Source: Sphaerospermopsis sp. SIO1G1
GTDB lineage: Bacteria > Cyanobacteriota > Cyanobacteriia > Cyanobacteriales > Nostocaceae
DNA length: 64,000 bases
Direction of reading: 5' to 3'
Assembly (NCBI GenBank): GCA_010672785.1
Contig: JAAHFX010000006.1
Coordinates: forward strand, 187,574-251,573
Each line of letters begins with the position of its first letter. Positions within the stretch are counted from its first letter, which is position 1. Below are positions 26,670 to 35,858 of the stretch, one piece after another. The notes below the pieces were generated by a model. The model was given only the letters and a program-made list of their open reading frames with translations. It was not told the origin of the DNA and did no database searches. The position numbers were made by a program, and so were the translations under genes.

Positions 26670-28142
26670 CTATCTACCACCAACAGTAATAGAATCAACT
26701 TTAATATGAGGTTGTCCAACTGTAGTGTAAATACTACCGCTGATAGAACCACAAAAACCAGGTGCTAGTTTGATATCTTGAGAACACATGGAAATTTTGT
26801 TCATAATTTCTTTGGCTTCACCAATCAAAATTGCACCTTTTAATGGTTTGGTAATTTTGCCATTTTCAATTAAATAGGCTTCATCAACACCAAAGTTAAA
26901 TTGACCGGTTGCACCAACACTACCACCACCCATTTTTTTACAGTAAATGCCTTTATCAATGGAGGAAAATAAATCTTCGTTGGTATATTCTCCAGGCGCA
27001 ATGTAGGTATTTCTCATCCGACTGGCAGCTGCAAATTTATAATCTTGACGACGGCCGCTACCTGTTCTGGGGTGTCCTGTGCGGGTTGAACCTGCTCTGT
27101 CAGCTAGGAAATTTTTGAGAACGCCTTTTTCAATTAACAATGTTCTTTGGGCTGGCATTCCTTCATCATCCATGTCAATTGTGCCGAAGGCATTTTCAGA
27201 ACGTCCTTCATCCCAAGCTGTTAAACTTTCATGGGCGATTTTTTCACCTTTTTTATCTGCAAATGGTGTGGTTTTGCGTTCAATTTGGGTAGTTTCTAAT
27301 AGGTGGCCACAGGCTTCATGGAATATCACTCCACCAAAATGATTGGCCATGATAATTGGGTAATTCCCTGATTCTACATAATCTGCGTAGAGCATCTTGC
27401 CAGCAGATTCGGCAATATTTTCAGCACTTTGCTCATAATCCCAGGTTTTGAGGAAATTGGGGTCGCTGGTATTACCTACACGTTCACTGATGGAGGTACG
27501 GTTAGCACCATCAGCACAGAGGATGTTAACAGCAACAGATTGGGTGAGGCGAATATCTCGAGCAAATGTACCATCACTACCAGCTACTAATACTTCTTGC
27601 CAGTCCCGGAAGTAGGAAGAACGACGAGATTGGAGGTGTTTGGCTTTTTGAAGAATCTGTCCAGTACCATCCAAGAGAATTTCTCCCATTTCTTGAATGG
27701 AACTACACAAAGGCAACCATCCGTCTTTACCACGTTTGCTGGCGTAGTCTCTTAACAGTTCCAGGTTGATTTCTGGGATGAAGGCTGTTGGGCCGGGTAA
27801 TTGTAAACCCATGATTGAAAGGCCTTTTTCTAATGCAGCTTTCAAACCTGTAAATGTGAGGTCGTTAGTGCTGACATAACAGTCGGCTTGTCCGCGAAAT
27901 ACTCTGACTCCTGCACCAGTGGATAAATTAGGGGAGATACCTGTAATGATGTCTTCTTCTGCTAAACAGCTAATGTAATTACGACGTTCTAAAAAGAATT
28001 CTACAAAATCTGCTCCTGCGGCTCTTCCTAGTCCTAAAAGAGTGGCTAGGGGTGCTTCCCATGTGTCGTCAAAACGTTCTGTGGTTGAGGTGTATTGTAG
28101 ATCGGGCAGTTGATGGGAAACAAGTGAGGTATTTGTAAGCAT
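26670..28142 (-). CDS. tldD: TldD metalloprotease subunit
   Basis: 490 residues with the zinc motif [14 protein letters not shown] (HExxxH), preceded by [14 protein letters not shown], and the C-terminal block [20 protein letters not shown]. Active subunit of the TldD/TldE protease. N-terminal residues about 30-180 form the conserved peptidase U62 fold. The partner gene pmbA follows. No substrate peptide gene is visible nearby, so a general peptide-turnover role is likelier than dedicated maturation. Confidence 0.93.
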   Translation of the reverse strand: MLTNTSLVSHQLPDLQYTSTTERFDDTWEAPLATLLGLGRAAGADFVEFFLERRNYISCLAEEDIITGISPNLSTGAGVRVFRGQADCYVSTNDLTFTGLKAALEKGLSIMGLQLPGPTAFIPEINLELLRDYASKRGKDGWLPLCSSIQEMGEILLDGTGQILQKAKHLQSRRSSYFRDWQEVLVAGSDGTFARDIRLTQSVAVNILCADGANRTSISERVGNTSDPNFLKTWDYEQSAENIAESAGKMLYADYVESGNYPIIMANHFGGVIFHEACGHLLETTQIERKTTPFADKKGEKIAHESLTAWDEGRSENAFGTIDMDDEGMPAQRTLLIEKGVLKNFLADRAGSTRTGHPRTGSGRRQDYKFAAASRMRNTYIAPGEYTNEDLFSSIDKGIYCKKMGGGSVGATGQFNFGVDEAYLIENGKITKPLKGAILIGEAKEIMNKISMCSQDIKLAPGFCGSISGSIYTTVGQPHIKVDSITVGGR

Positions 28143-28368
28143 GAATAATCTCTTCTGCTAGGATTGTGACTGAAATTGTCCTGGTGTGTTCAGTCTAACA
28201 AATCCGAGAAAATCGCTGTAGGCATTCAGGCAGTAGAGGTTTCCTCACCATCTTGGCTCTAGCTATAACTGAATATTGAGGACAAAAAAATTGATCTGCT
28301 CCGATGTAATTATCAGTTGCTGCTGTATAATGTGTTCAATAAGTTCTGACATCTATGAATTTGTGATC

Positions 28369-28554
28369 ATGGAAACATTTACATTTGGCAGTATTGTCGG
28401 TTTAGTTTTTTCTGAAGCTTGTAAAGAAATTGGTAAGAATATTGGTCAGGCAATTTATGACTTTATGGGTTTTGCAACCTATGTTGTTGTTAGTAAAGTG
28501 CAAGATTTTTTGAAAAATGCGGAAGCTGGAAGATATCAATACCAATATGCTTAA
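28369..28554 (+). CDS. Small hypothetical protein, 61 residues
   Basis: From ATG 28369 the product is METFTFGSIVGLVFSEACKE then IGKNIGQAIYDFMGFATYVV and a short charged tail. The open frame extends upstream to 28276, but those 31 residues look non-coding and Cys-rich. It has one moderately hydrophobic amphipathic segment. No family recognised. The ATG has a weak upstream site. Confidence 0.5.
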   Translation: METFTFGSIVGLVFSEACKEIGKNIGQAIYDFMGFATYVVVSKVQDFLKNAEAGRYQYQYA

Positions 28555-28604
28555 TTTAGGCATAAATTAATTATTTTATTGGTACACATACTATCTAGCG
28601 GAAT

Positions 28605-29417
28605 CTAGAGCAGTATGTGTTTTCCATCGTGTAACAGCCAAAAACCACTATAGGTTACACCAGACTCATCGGGTTGCACTAATAAAAAGTGTAGACCTTT
28701 GCTGGTTACTTTTCGCTGTTCATACATTTGGGCTGACTTTGCTACTTCTGGATCTTCAAAAGTGGCTATAATCCATCTGTCTGCTAAGTCAGCATCTAAA
28801 ACTAAACCATCTGGCGCACCGCTAATGTAATTTAGACTAGCGGGTTTGGTTTCTTGTAACCATCTAGCTAAATACAAAGACAGTTTACCACCATAAATAA
28901 CTACACCAGGAATGGTAACAGTTGAAGCTAAACCAAGGTGAATCGGTGTGAGAAATTCTGGTATTTGTAAACAAGGAATCGGACGTTCTGCAAATTCGGC
29001 GATTAAATCACCAGCAGGAATACTGACAAAACCCCATTTTTCACCCCAGAGGTTTTCCGGTAAAGGTACTGGTGGTGGTTGATCAATAATTAAGGGATAA
29101 CGCTTTTCTTGTAACCATTTTTTCAATGATAATGTGTGGCGGGTAGCTTCTACTTTTATGTTTAAGTTATTAGCTGCAACTGTGATTAAGCTTAAAGATT
29201 GAGGTCGAAAAACTTGGATGAGGTTTGGTAAGTTACCATGACAACACTGTTGAAATTGTGCAGTTAACCAATGGGAATTAGCCTCTGATTGAGGACAGGT
29301 AGTAATATATTCAAAGTCACGAGTGGGGGTACAAATTAACAACTCCCATGTTGTTTTTCCTGTTTTATCTTGTTGAGAATGACGATAAAAGTCAACCTGC
29401 CAAATTACATTTGTCAT
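28605..29417 (-). CDS. Tab2/Atab2-family RNA-binding protein (DUF1092)
   Basis: 270 residues, the usual length. IWQVDFYRHSQQD at the N-terminus, the PPPVPLPENLWGEKWGFVSI block, and the C-terminal GLHFLLVQPDESGVTYSGFW are characteristic. In algae and plants Tab2/Atab2 binds the psaB leader and promotes photosystem I translation; a similar role in cyanobacteria is inferred. It stands alone, with a long gap upstream. Confidence 0.9.
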   Translation of the reverse strand: MTNVIWQVDFYRHSQQDKTGKTTWELLICTPTRDFEYITTCPQSEANSHWLTAQFQQCCHGNLPNLIQVFRPQSLSLITVAANNLNIKVEATRHTLSLKKWLQEKRYPLIIDQPPPVPLPENLWGEKWGFVSIPAGDLIAEFAERPIPCLQIPEFLTPIHLGLASTVTIPGVVIYGGKLSLYLARWLQETKPASLNYISGAPDGLVLDADLADRWIIATFEDPEVAKSAQMYEQRKVTSKGLHFLLVQPDESGVTYSGFWLLHDGKHILL

Positions 29418-30142
29418 AAACTTATACTTTATTTTTAATAATGTAATCCCTTGATTTTTTAAGAATAGCAGATAATAAACAATGTCCGGCAGGATTAACG
29501 TTGTTATGGTAAATTACCAGTCTGAAAAAGGGAACAGGGAACAGGTAACAGAGAACAGGTAAGAGCTATAAAGATTTTTTTGTTCAGAAAATGTTAAATT
29601 GATTTTGCTTAGGTACTTATTCTTAAAGGTTCATTTTTTCATTGTTTGTGTGTAAGTTCTATAACAATAATTAAAACTTATTATTATCCTAGAATAGTTT
29701 AGAAGAATCTAACTTTCAAAAAATTCTCTTTATATTTATTTAATAATTAATTGAGAAAAATTTCTATTTATAAACGGTATTGCAATACTTTCAGCGATTT
29801 GGTATGATTTATGTAATTTGGTAACTTGGGTTTTTTGTATTCATTTTTCAATTTTGTCCATAGAGCAGATTTTCAAACCCTTGTGAAATCAGAGTTTTAA
29901 AAATTAGAGGCCAATTTATAATATATAAGTTTACAAAAGTAAAAATTACTTAACGTGTCAGATGACCAAAATTTTAATCATGCTATTTGCTGGGTGGTGA
30001 ATAGTGGTTGACAAAAATCAGGTGTTATGTATCCAATTTAAAATTGAGAAAATGAAGAGATAGGAAATAAAGATATTTGGAAAAGCGATCGCTCTTGTGA
30101 AGTTAACGTAGTGAGATATTGGGAGAGCGATCGTCAGCAATT
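29418..30142. other. Gene-free AT-rich stretch
   Basis: No supported gene. Holds a GGGAACAGGGAACAGG-type array at 29527-29564 and a GCGATCGC octamer near 30085. The presumed tab2 promoter is here. An open stretch from 30111 overlaps repeats and is not a gene. Confidence 0.5.
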
Positions 30143-30399
30143 AGTAGTGATCCGATTTGATTTATGTTCGCGTAGCGTGGCGTTAGCCATATTTTTCGTG
30201 GAGTCAGGGAACAGGAAGGATCAAGGAACAGGGAATAGGGAAGAAGAATTTACGTATATACTGAGTTCTGTTCAAAATAGGACTTACGCAGAAGTTACGG
30301 AAGAATGAACCACGAAGGACGCAAAGGACACGAAGATAAGAGGTTTTGAGAGATATTTTGCGTAAGTCCTACAAAAATCAAATAGGAGTCCTATATTTA
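30143..30399 (+). repeat. Dispersed repeat B with a MITE inserted in it
   Basis: Blocks 30143-30278 and 30371-30399 match, in reverse complement, a continuous segment at about 43114-43265. Shared segments include TATGTTCGCGTAGCGTGGCG, GGAGTCAGGGAACAGG and TTTACGTATATACTGA. The interruption is the MITE at 30279-30370. Confidence 0.8.
30279..30370 (+). repeat. MITE-like element AGGACTTACGCA...TGCGTAAGTCCT (copy 3, nested)
   Basis: 92 bp with near-perfect inverted ends, flanked by T on the left and A on the right, so a TA target duplication is possible. Interior similar to the copies at 22766 and 49460 (GAGAGATATTTTGCG block). Confidence 0.85.
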
Positions 30400-30499
30400 G
30401 CTAATACTGATTTTTTACGATTTCTGATAACTAAGAGAAAAAGTAGGTCATTTGTATAAAAGATTTGTAAAAAAAGTATTTTTTAGATGGAATTAAATA

Positions 30500-30886
30500 A
30501 AAACATGAGTGCTAAACCTGATATTGGAAGCAGTTGGTTTTTTAGAGTTGTCATCTGTAGAAATAATCGTTTCGGAAGAATTATTAGATCAAGTTTTACG
30601 AGTATCTAAACGTTTAGAGAATAAAGACTAGGGTAGTCAGATTGTAGCTCAAATTTGGCAACAGTTACAAGTTATTTATGTCAAGTTCATTTCTCAGGAA
30701 TGGATGAAAATAGAATAACTAGGATTAATTCCTCATGAAGATATTGGAGTTTATTTAACTGCTAGTAAAGGTGAAGCTCAGTGTTTCGTCTCTGGTAATT
30801 ATAAACTGATTCTTTGTTTAGTTCAAGAAACAAAAGAGTTTGAATGTTTAACTCTTCAATAATTTGTGAATCAGTATTTGTCCTAA
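30500..30886 (+). pseudogene. Decayed PIN-domain toxin-like gene
   Basis: One frame from about 30500 reads AVGFLELSSVEIIVSEELLD, then QVLRVSKRLENKD-stop, IWQQLQVIYVKFI, a second stop, and LIPHEDIGVYLTASKGEAQC, CLVQETKEFECLTLQ and a third stop before FVNQYLS. This is the pattern of a cyanobacterial PIN nuclease (the central DIGVYLTASKGEAQ and terminal FECLTPQEF regions). At least three in-frame stops (TAG near 30629, TAA near 30717, TAA near 30861) show it is dead. No partner antitoxin is visible. Confidence 0.7.
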
Positions 30887-31323
30887 TTACTATTTCCAAA
30901 ATTTCTGATTCTACACTCTATGTTTAAGCTATAGAAAAATCTGCAACCTGACGATATTCAGATGGGAGCTTAATAATTTACAGACTTTACTGATGCATTT
31001 AAATTACATACCACTAAAGCAAAAATCTATTTTTATACTAAATTATCTAAAGTTTTAACAATTTATTAATTTCTGATCACAATATTTAGTGATATGATAA
31101 GCAACCCTATTTCTATAGATGTTTCAAAACAACATTGAAAAATCACAAAGATAAAATTTCTCAAACATTTTCGCTTTCAATCTTGCATTGATAAGTACCA
31201 TATCCTCATCCTGTTCAAGCCTACTAAAAATAAAAAGTAGGAATTAAGTAGCAGATTTGACAGACTAAAAACACCCAAGTTTTGTATCAAACAGAGATTA
31301 CTGAAAAAAGAAGAAAAATTTTT
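30887..31323. other. AT-rich gap before agrE
   Basis: No gene seen. It must contain the agrE promoter; no strict GTA-N8-TAC (NtcA) site was recognised in it. Confidence 0.4.
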
Positions 31324-33435
31324 ATGGTTTCCCAAATTCGCTTTTTAATGTGCGCTCCTGATCATTACGATGTAGATTATGTGATTAATCCTTGGATGGA
31401 AGGAAATATTCACAAATCTTCCCGCGATCGCGCTGTAGAACAATGGAATAAATTATACAATGTTATCAAAGAACACGCCATTGTAGATTTAGTCAAACCC
31501 CAGCCAGGTTGGCCTGATATGGTATTCAGTGCTAATGCGGGTTTGGTGTTAGGAGAAAATGTCGTTCTCAGTCGTTTTTTACATAAAGAACGTCAAGGTG
31601 AAGAACCGTATTTTCAACAGTGGTTTGAAAATAATGGTTATCATGTTGACACTCTTCCTAAAGAATTACCCTTTGAAGGTGCAGGTGATGCACTGTTAGA
31701 TCGGGAAGGAAGATGGTTATGGGCGGGGTATGGTTTCCGTTCTGAGTTAGATTCTCACCCCTATTTAGCGAAATGGCTAGATATTGAGGTGATTTCTCTG
31801 CGGTTGATGGATGAGAGATTTTACCATCTTGATACCTGTTTCTGTCCCCTTGCTAATGGCTATTTGTTGTATTACCCTGGTGCGTTCGACTCCTACTCTA
31901 ACCGGGTAATTGAAATGCGGGTTGCACCAGAAAAGCGTATTGCTATTCAGGAAGCGGACGCAGTCAACTTTGCTTGTAATGCGGTGAATATTGAACACAT
32001 CGTGATTATGAACAAAGCTAGTGAAAGTTTAAAATCACGGTTAGCTGAAGTTGGGTTTCAAGTGATTGAAACTCCTTTAACAGAATTTTTGAAAGCTGGT
32101 GGTGCAGCTAAATGTTTAACTTTACGGGTGACAGAACCTGTCAGGGAAGAATTACACGCCACTACTCAAGTTGAAAGTAGGGTAATTAGATTAGAAGGAC
32201 ATCTTTTGGATGCTGGTTTAATCAACCGTGCTTTAGATTCCATTGTGGAAATGGGGGGAAGTTTCCAGGTTCTCAAATTCAACTTGGGTGAACAACGTCA
32301 AAGTACCTCAGCAGCGGAAGTGAGAGTAACAGCACCATCTCATGAAGTCATGGAAGAGATCATATCTCAGTTGATTGATTTGGGTGCGGTGGACTTACCC
32401 CAAGATGAGAGAGATGCGAAATTAGAACCCATAGTACAAGCGGGTGTAGCTCCTGATGATTTTTATGTGAGTACAATTTATCCTACTGAGATTCGGGTAA
32501 ATGGAAAATGGCTAAAAGTACAAAATCAACGCATGGATGCAGCGATCGCTATTTCCCAAACAAGTGATGGTTTAGTTGCTAGGTGTAAATTAGTACGGGA
32601 TTTAGAAATCGGTGAGTCAGCACTAGTAGACGTTCAAGGTATCCGCACAGTTCGTAAAACCGAATCCCGCGAACAACGTAACACCCAGGAATTTAGCTTT
32701 ATGTCTGCTGGTGTTTCCAGTGAAAGACGGGTGGAATTGGTAGTTGAACAAGTCGCCTGGGAAATGCGTAAAATCAAGGATAGTGGTGGTAAAGTAGTTG
32801 TCACTGCTGGCCCTGTGGTAATACATACAGGTGGTGGTGAGCATTTAGCCAGATTAATTAGAGAAGGTTACATCCAAGCTCTTTTAGGGGGAAATGCGAT
32901 CGCCGTCCATGACATTGAGCAGAATATCTTAGGAACATCTTTGGGTGTGGATATGAAGCGTGGTGTCGCTGTACATGGTGGCCACCGTCATCATTTGAAG
33001 GTGATTAATACTATCCGTCGTTTTGGTAGCATTGCTAATGCTGTGGAAGCAGGAGCAGTCAATGGTGGGGTGATGTATGAATGTGTGAAAAATAATATTC
33101 CCTTCTCCCTAGCAGGTTCTATCCGTGATGATGGACCTTTACCAGATACCCAACCCAACATGATTTTAGCACAGCAAGAATACGCTAAACTTGTTCATGG
33201 AGCAGATATGGTATTAATGCTGTCTTCGATGTTACACTCCATCGGGGTAGGTAATATGACACCCGCCGGTGTGAAGATGGTATGTGTAGATATTAACCCA
33301 GCGGTGGTGACAAAATTGAGCGATCGCGGTTCGATTGAATCTGTAGGTGTGGTGACAGATGTGGGACTGTTTTTAAGTTTGTTGATTCAACAGTTAGATA
33401 AATTGACAAGTCCTTATGTTGCTAATGTAGGTTAA
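31324..33435 (+). CDS. agrE: AgrE: arginine dihydrolase / ornithine cyclodeaminase bifunctional enzyme
   Basis: From ATG 31324 the protein is 703 residues, which places Asn71, His168 and Cys264 at the positions known for Anabaena AgrE. Seen: DMVFSANAGLV (Asn71), RFYHLDTCFCPLANGY (His168), GGAAKCLTLRV (Cys264). The N-terminal guanidine-modifying domain converts arginine to ornithine, CO2 and ammonia; the C-terminal LOR/SDH region (from about 270, with GPVVIHTGGGEHLARLI and MLSSMLHSIGVGNMTPAG) converts ornithine to proline. It lets cyanobacteria recycle arginine, for instance from cyanophycin. The frame also opens from TTG 31282, which I reject because the ATG fits the family. Confidence 0.95.
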   Translation: MVSQIRFLMCAPDHYDVDYVINPWMEGNIHKSSRDRAVEQWNKLYNVIKEHAIVDLVKPQPGWPDMVFSANAGLVLGENVVLSRFLHKERQGEEPYFQQWFENNGYHVDTLPKELPFEGAGDALLDREGRWLWAGYGFRSELDSHPYLAKWLDIEVISLRLMDERFYHLDTCFCPLANGYLLYYPGAFDSYSNRVIEMRVAPEKRIAIQEADAVNFACNAVNIEHIVIMNKASESLKSRLAEVGFQVIETPLTEFLKAGGAAKCLTLRVTEPVREELHATTQVESRVIRLEGHLLDAGLINRALDSIVEMGGSFQVLKFNLGEQRQSTSAAEVRVTAPSHEVMEEIISQLIDLGAVDLPQDERDAKLEPIVQAGVAPDDFYVSTIYPTEIRVNGKWLKVQNQRMDAAIAISQTSDGLVARCKLVRDLEIGESALVDVQGIRTVRKTESREQRNTQEFSFMSAGVSSERRVELVVEQVAWEMRKIKDSGGKVVVTAGPVVIHTGGGEHLARLIREGYIQALLGGNAIAVHDIEQNILGTSLGVDMKRGVAVHGGHRHHLKVINTIRRFGSIANAVEAGAVNGGVMYECVKNNIPFSLAGSIRDDGPLPDTQPNMILAQQEYAKLVHGADMVLMLSSMLHSIGVGNMTPAGVKMVCVDINPAVVTKLSDRGSIESVGVVTDVGLFLSLLIQQLDKLTSPYVANVG

Positions 33436-33476
33436 TTACCTATACATTACAAAGTAAATGTTTTAAAGTTTGTAGT

Positions 33477-33493
33477 GCGGGCATATTGCCCGC
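33477..33493. repeat. GCGGGCA...TGCCCGC hairpin after agrE
   Basis: GCGGGCA-TAT-TGCCCGC, 7-bp stem, 42 bp after the agrE stop. It could terminate agrE, but no T-run follows; similar hairpins occur elsewhere. Confidence 0.5.
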
Positions 33494-33592
33494 CAGCAAT
33501 GTAATTTTCGATGTAAGCATTCAGCCAACTGATTACTGATTACTGACTGCTGAATACTTACTTTTTGATTATTGAAAATATAGAAAGATAAA

Positions 33593-34039
33593 GTGCCAGC
33601 AAAAGATACAATTCATGAAATTGTCAAAGAAGCAATTATCAAAGATGGTTGGGAAATTACAGATGATCCTTTTGTTATTTCCTACGGTGAGCGTTTTTTA
33701 TTTGTAGACTTGGGTGCAAGTAATTTTATCGGAGTTAAACAGGAAAATAAACAAATAGCTATTGAAATTAAACCATTTCGTAGTCAATCTCAAGTAACTG
33801 ATTTAGAGCAAGCAATTGGTCAATATATTTTGTATCGTTTATTACTTCATCAAGTAGATCCAGAACGTGACCTATATCTTGCTATTTCTCAAAGCACTTA
33901 CAGCGAGATTTTTAATGAACCAATTGGTAAATTGGTAATAGATGATCTATCTTTAAAGTTGATAATTGTAGACTTAAATAAAAAGGCAATTAGCAAATGG
34001 ATACCATCACCACCTATAGAGAAATCATCAAAGAAGTAA
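33593..34039 (+). CDS. xisH: XisH-family protein
   Basis: 148 residues starting from GTG 33593 (MPAKDTIHEIVKEAIIKDGW, then YGERFLFVDLGAS and KQIAIEIKPF). The Asp in FVDLG and the E-x-K in AIEIK fit a PD-(D/E)XK-like nuclease core. XisH was named in Anabaena for excision of the fdxN element; this copy has no neighbouring excision site or recombinase, so the role is probably different. The xisI gene overlaps its 3' end by 43 bp, the usual arrangement. Confidence 0.9.
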   Translation: MPAKDTIHEIVKEAIIKDGWEITDDPFVISYGERFLFVDLGASNFIGVKQENKQIAIEIKPFRSQSQVTDLEQAIGQYILYRLLLHQVDPERDLYLAISQSTYSEIFNEPIGKLVIDDLSLKLIIVDLNKKAISKWIPSPPIEKSSKK

Positions 34040-34296
34040 TTAGTGAATACTCCAGATTAAAACCATCTCATGGCAAAATTCGGTTAGATGTTATTTTTGA
34101 TGAAACACGAGATCATTATGCTTTAATGCAAGTTGGTTGGGATAAATCACGGCGTGTACGAGGTAACTTAATTTATGTAATTATTAGCAACGGAAAAGTA
34201 ATTATTGAATATGATGGTATAGAATCTGGAATTACTAAGGAATTAATAAATAGAGGTATTTCCAGCAATGATATTAAGTTAGGTTTTATAGAATAA
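33997..34296 (+). CDS. xisI: XisI-family protein
   Basis: 99 residues. YREIIKEVISEYSRLKPSHG, the YALMQVGWDKSRRVRGNLIY block and EYDGIESGITKELINRGIS match XisI. Typical XisI proteins are about 111 residues, so the C-terminus is about 12 residues short. Translationally coupled to xisH through a 43-bp overlap. The pair behaves like a two-gene accessory module; the biochemical function is unknown. Confidence 0.88.
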   Translation: MDTITTYREIIKEVISEYSRLKPSHGKIRLDVIFDETRDHYALMQVGWDKSRRVRGNLIYVIISNGKVIIEYDGIESGITKELINRGISSNDIKLGFIE

Positions 34297-34428
34297 TTAC
34301 ACAAATTAACAGGAAAATTTTGTATTTATTGGTCTCACACAGAGTCCTATAGAACCCAGAGAGTATACTATTATTAGTAAAATGTATTCCTGGAAAGTAG
34401 GTTGGGTTGCAAACCCCAACACTGGAAA

Positions 34429-35295
34429 TTATTCGTTTTCATTTTCTTGTTGATTTAACCAAGTTACTAAATCACCAACTTCAGAAATATTAAACAAAGC
34501 TGCACCTAAATTCTCTAATTGTTCCACAGGTAAATTTTTGACTCTAGTTATTATTTCTGTATCAAGTTCTCCAAACCGTTGCTGAAGTAACCGCAAACAA
34601 AACTTAATTTCTCCTTTTAGTTCTCCCTTAAGTTCTCCCTTAAGTTCTCCCTTGAGTTCTCCTTGTTGGAAAATGTCCTGATAAATAACTGACTCTTTCA
34701 TAATATCCTCGCTTAACAATTGGCGAATAAAATCTTTTTTAAATCGCAGACCTGCTAAAATCTCAGTGTAAGCTGCAATATCCTGTTTAGTTGCCCTATC
34801 TGTAATTTTATCAAGATTTCGGGAAACTTGGGATAATAAACCTGACGGTGAATTTGTCTTGGTTAATGGTGCTAATGGTAATAATGCCAAAGTATGCAAA
34901 AATAATTCTGGTTCTTGCTCCCACATTCTAATTACGCGATAACGATGATGTGTGGTTTCATTGATGTAGGTTTCGGTAAAAGCAATTTCATCCACTGTTG
35001 CTTGTAAGAAAATCACTACTTGAGTGATAGGAACTTGATATTGACGGGTTAATCTCACTGAATAATCTAACATCCGGAAAGGAATCGGAGGTTGAGAAGT
35101 TGCTTTGGTTTGAAATTCAAGATGTAAAATCCGGTTTTCTGTTTGTAAGAAAGTTACAAAATCAGCGCGTATTGGTTCTATACTTAATTCGGTTTTTAAA
35201 ACTTTGATTTTTTTCGGTTGTTCAAGAAGTAACCAAACAGCAAAATCAAGAGGATATTTTTCAGCTAATAATTTACAAACATTATCAAAACTCAT
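34429..35295 (-). CDS. Rpn-family nuclease with DUF4351-like C-terminus
   Basis: Core: RADFVTFLQTENRILHLEFQ gives the D...ExQ nuclease residues; MWEQEPELFLHTLALLPLAP follows. The C-terminal region (about 235-280) matches the DUF4351 type (CLRLLQQRFGELDTEIITRV) and is preceded by four tandem GELK units. I chose ATG 35295 (MSFDNVCKLLAEKYPLDF); the frame extends to 35319, but those eight residues are encoded by an inserted MITE. The function is inferred from the family. Confidence 0.85.
   Translation of the reverse strand: MSFDNVCKLLAEKYPLDFAVWLLLEQPKKIKVLKTELSIEPIRADFVTFLQTENRILHLEFQTKATSQPPIPFRMLDYSVRLTRQYQVPITQVVIFLQATVDEIAFTETYINETTHHRYRVIRMWEQEPELFLHTLALLPLAPLTKTNSPSGLLSQVSRNLDKITDRATKQDIAAYTEILAGLRFKKDFIRQLLSEDIMKESVIYQDIFQQGELKGELKGELKGELKGEIKFCLRLLQQRFGELDTEIITRVKNLPVEQLENLGAALFNISEVGDLVTWLNQQENENE
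34610..34663 (-). repeat. 12-bp tandem repeat inside the Rpn gene (GELK units)
   Basis: Four to five copies of a TTCTCCCTTAAG-type unit. Because the unit is a multiple of three, copy-number changes keep the frame. It encodes GELKGELKGELKGE. Confidence 0.85.
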
Positions 35296-35306
35296 ATCGT
35301 GTTTGC

Positions 35307-35478
35307 GGGAGCATCCCAATTTTGCAAAAATAACGGCAGCAACACCAAAAACTCTCTTCTTCCTTCTTATCTTCGCTTCCTTCGTTCCTATCCTGACGGA
35401 AAGCTTCGCTAACGTGGTTCGTTCATTTCACGTCTTGAACTGAAACAAAAAATCAACTTACACATTTGGGATGCTCCC
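35307..35478. mobile_element. 172-bp MITE, 13-bp perfect TIR and 8-bp target duplication
   Basis: GGGAGCATCCCAA at 35307-35319 and its exact reverse complement TTGGGATGCTCCC at 35466-35478. Flanks GTGTTTGC at 35299-35306 and again at 35479-35486, an 8-bp direct repeat. No transposase inside. It lies at the 5' end of the Rpn gene, with its left end 11 bp before the chosen ATG, so it may have displaced the promoter. Confidence 0.88.
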
Positions 35479-35653
35479 GTGTTTGCTGGAATTTTTATCC
35501 TATTTCAATAACTATATTATTAATTATAACACACATTTAATCTCTCCATTTTCTCAATTATTTTGCTTATAAAGCATCCAATTATTTATGATCCTTAAAA
35601 ATAGTCATGTTGATTTTAGCAAAATCATGTAAAAAATGGATAGATGTTGTTTG

Positions 35654-35744
35654 AAGACTTACTAATTTTAATGAAATATCGGGATTTGAGATTGCTTCCT
35701 TACGTCGCAATGACAGCATTTGAACTATATTTTGCGTAAGTCCT
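35654..35744 (-). repeat. MITE-like element (copy 4)
   Basis: Left AAGACTTAC, right TTGCGTAAGTCCT, 91 bp. Interior GATTGCTTCCTTACGTCGC matches copies 9139-9228 (inverted) and 38053-38143. Confidence 0.8.
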
Positions 35745-35858
35745 GTGTTTATAAATGAAAAGTGAATAAATATAAAGCTTTTACGTAACTCCTAGCAAAG
35801 TCGTGGAGAGAAAATAAATTTGTTATACTAACTCAATAACAGTAATCCTTGACATAGT

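Noticed and set aside
30111..30308. Forward frame of 65 codons
   Set aside because: It is made of repeat B and the start of a MITE.
33593..34296. fdxN-element excision locus
   Set aside because: xisH-xisI pairs are widespread without the element; there is no xisF recombinase, fdxN gene or direct-repeat site here.
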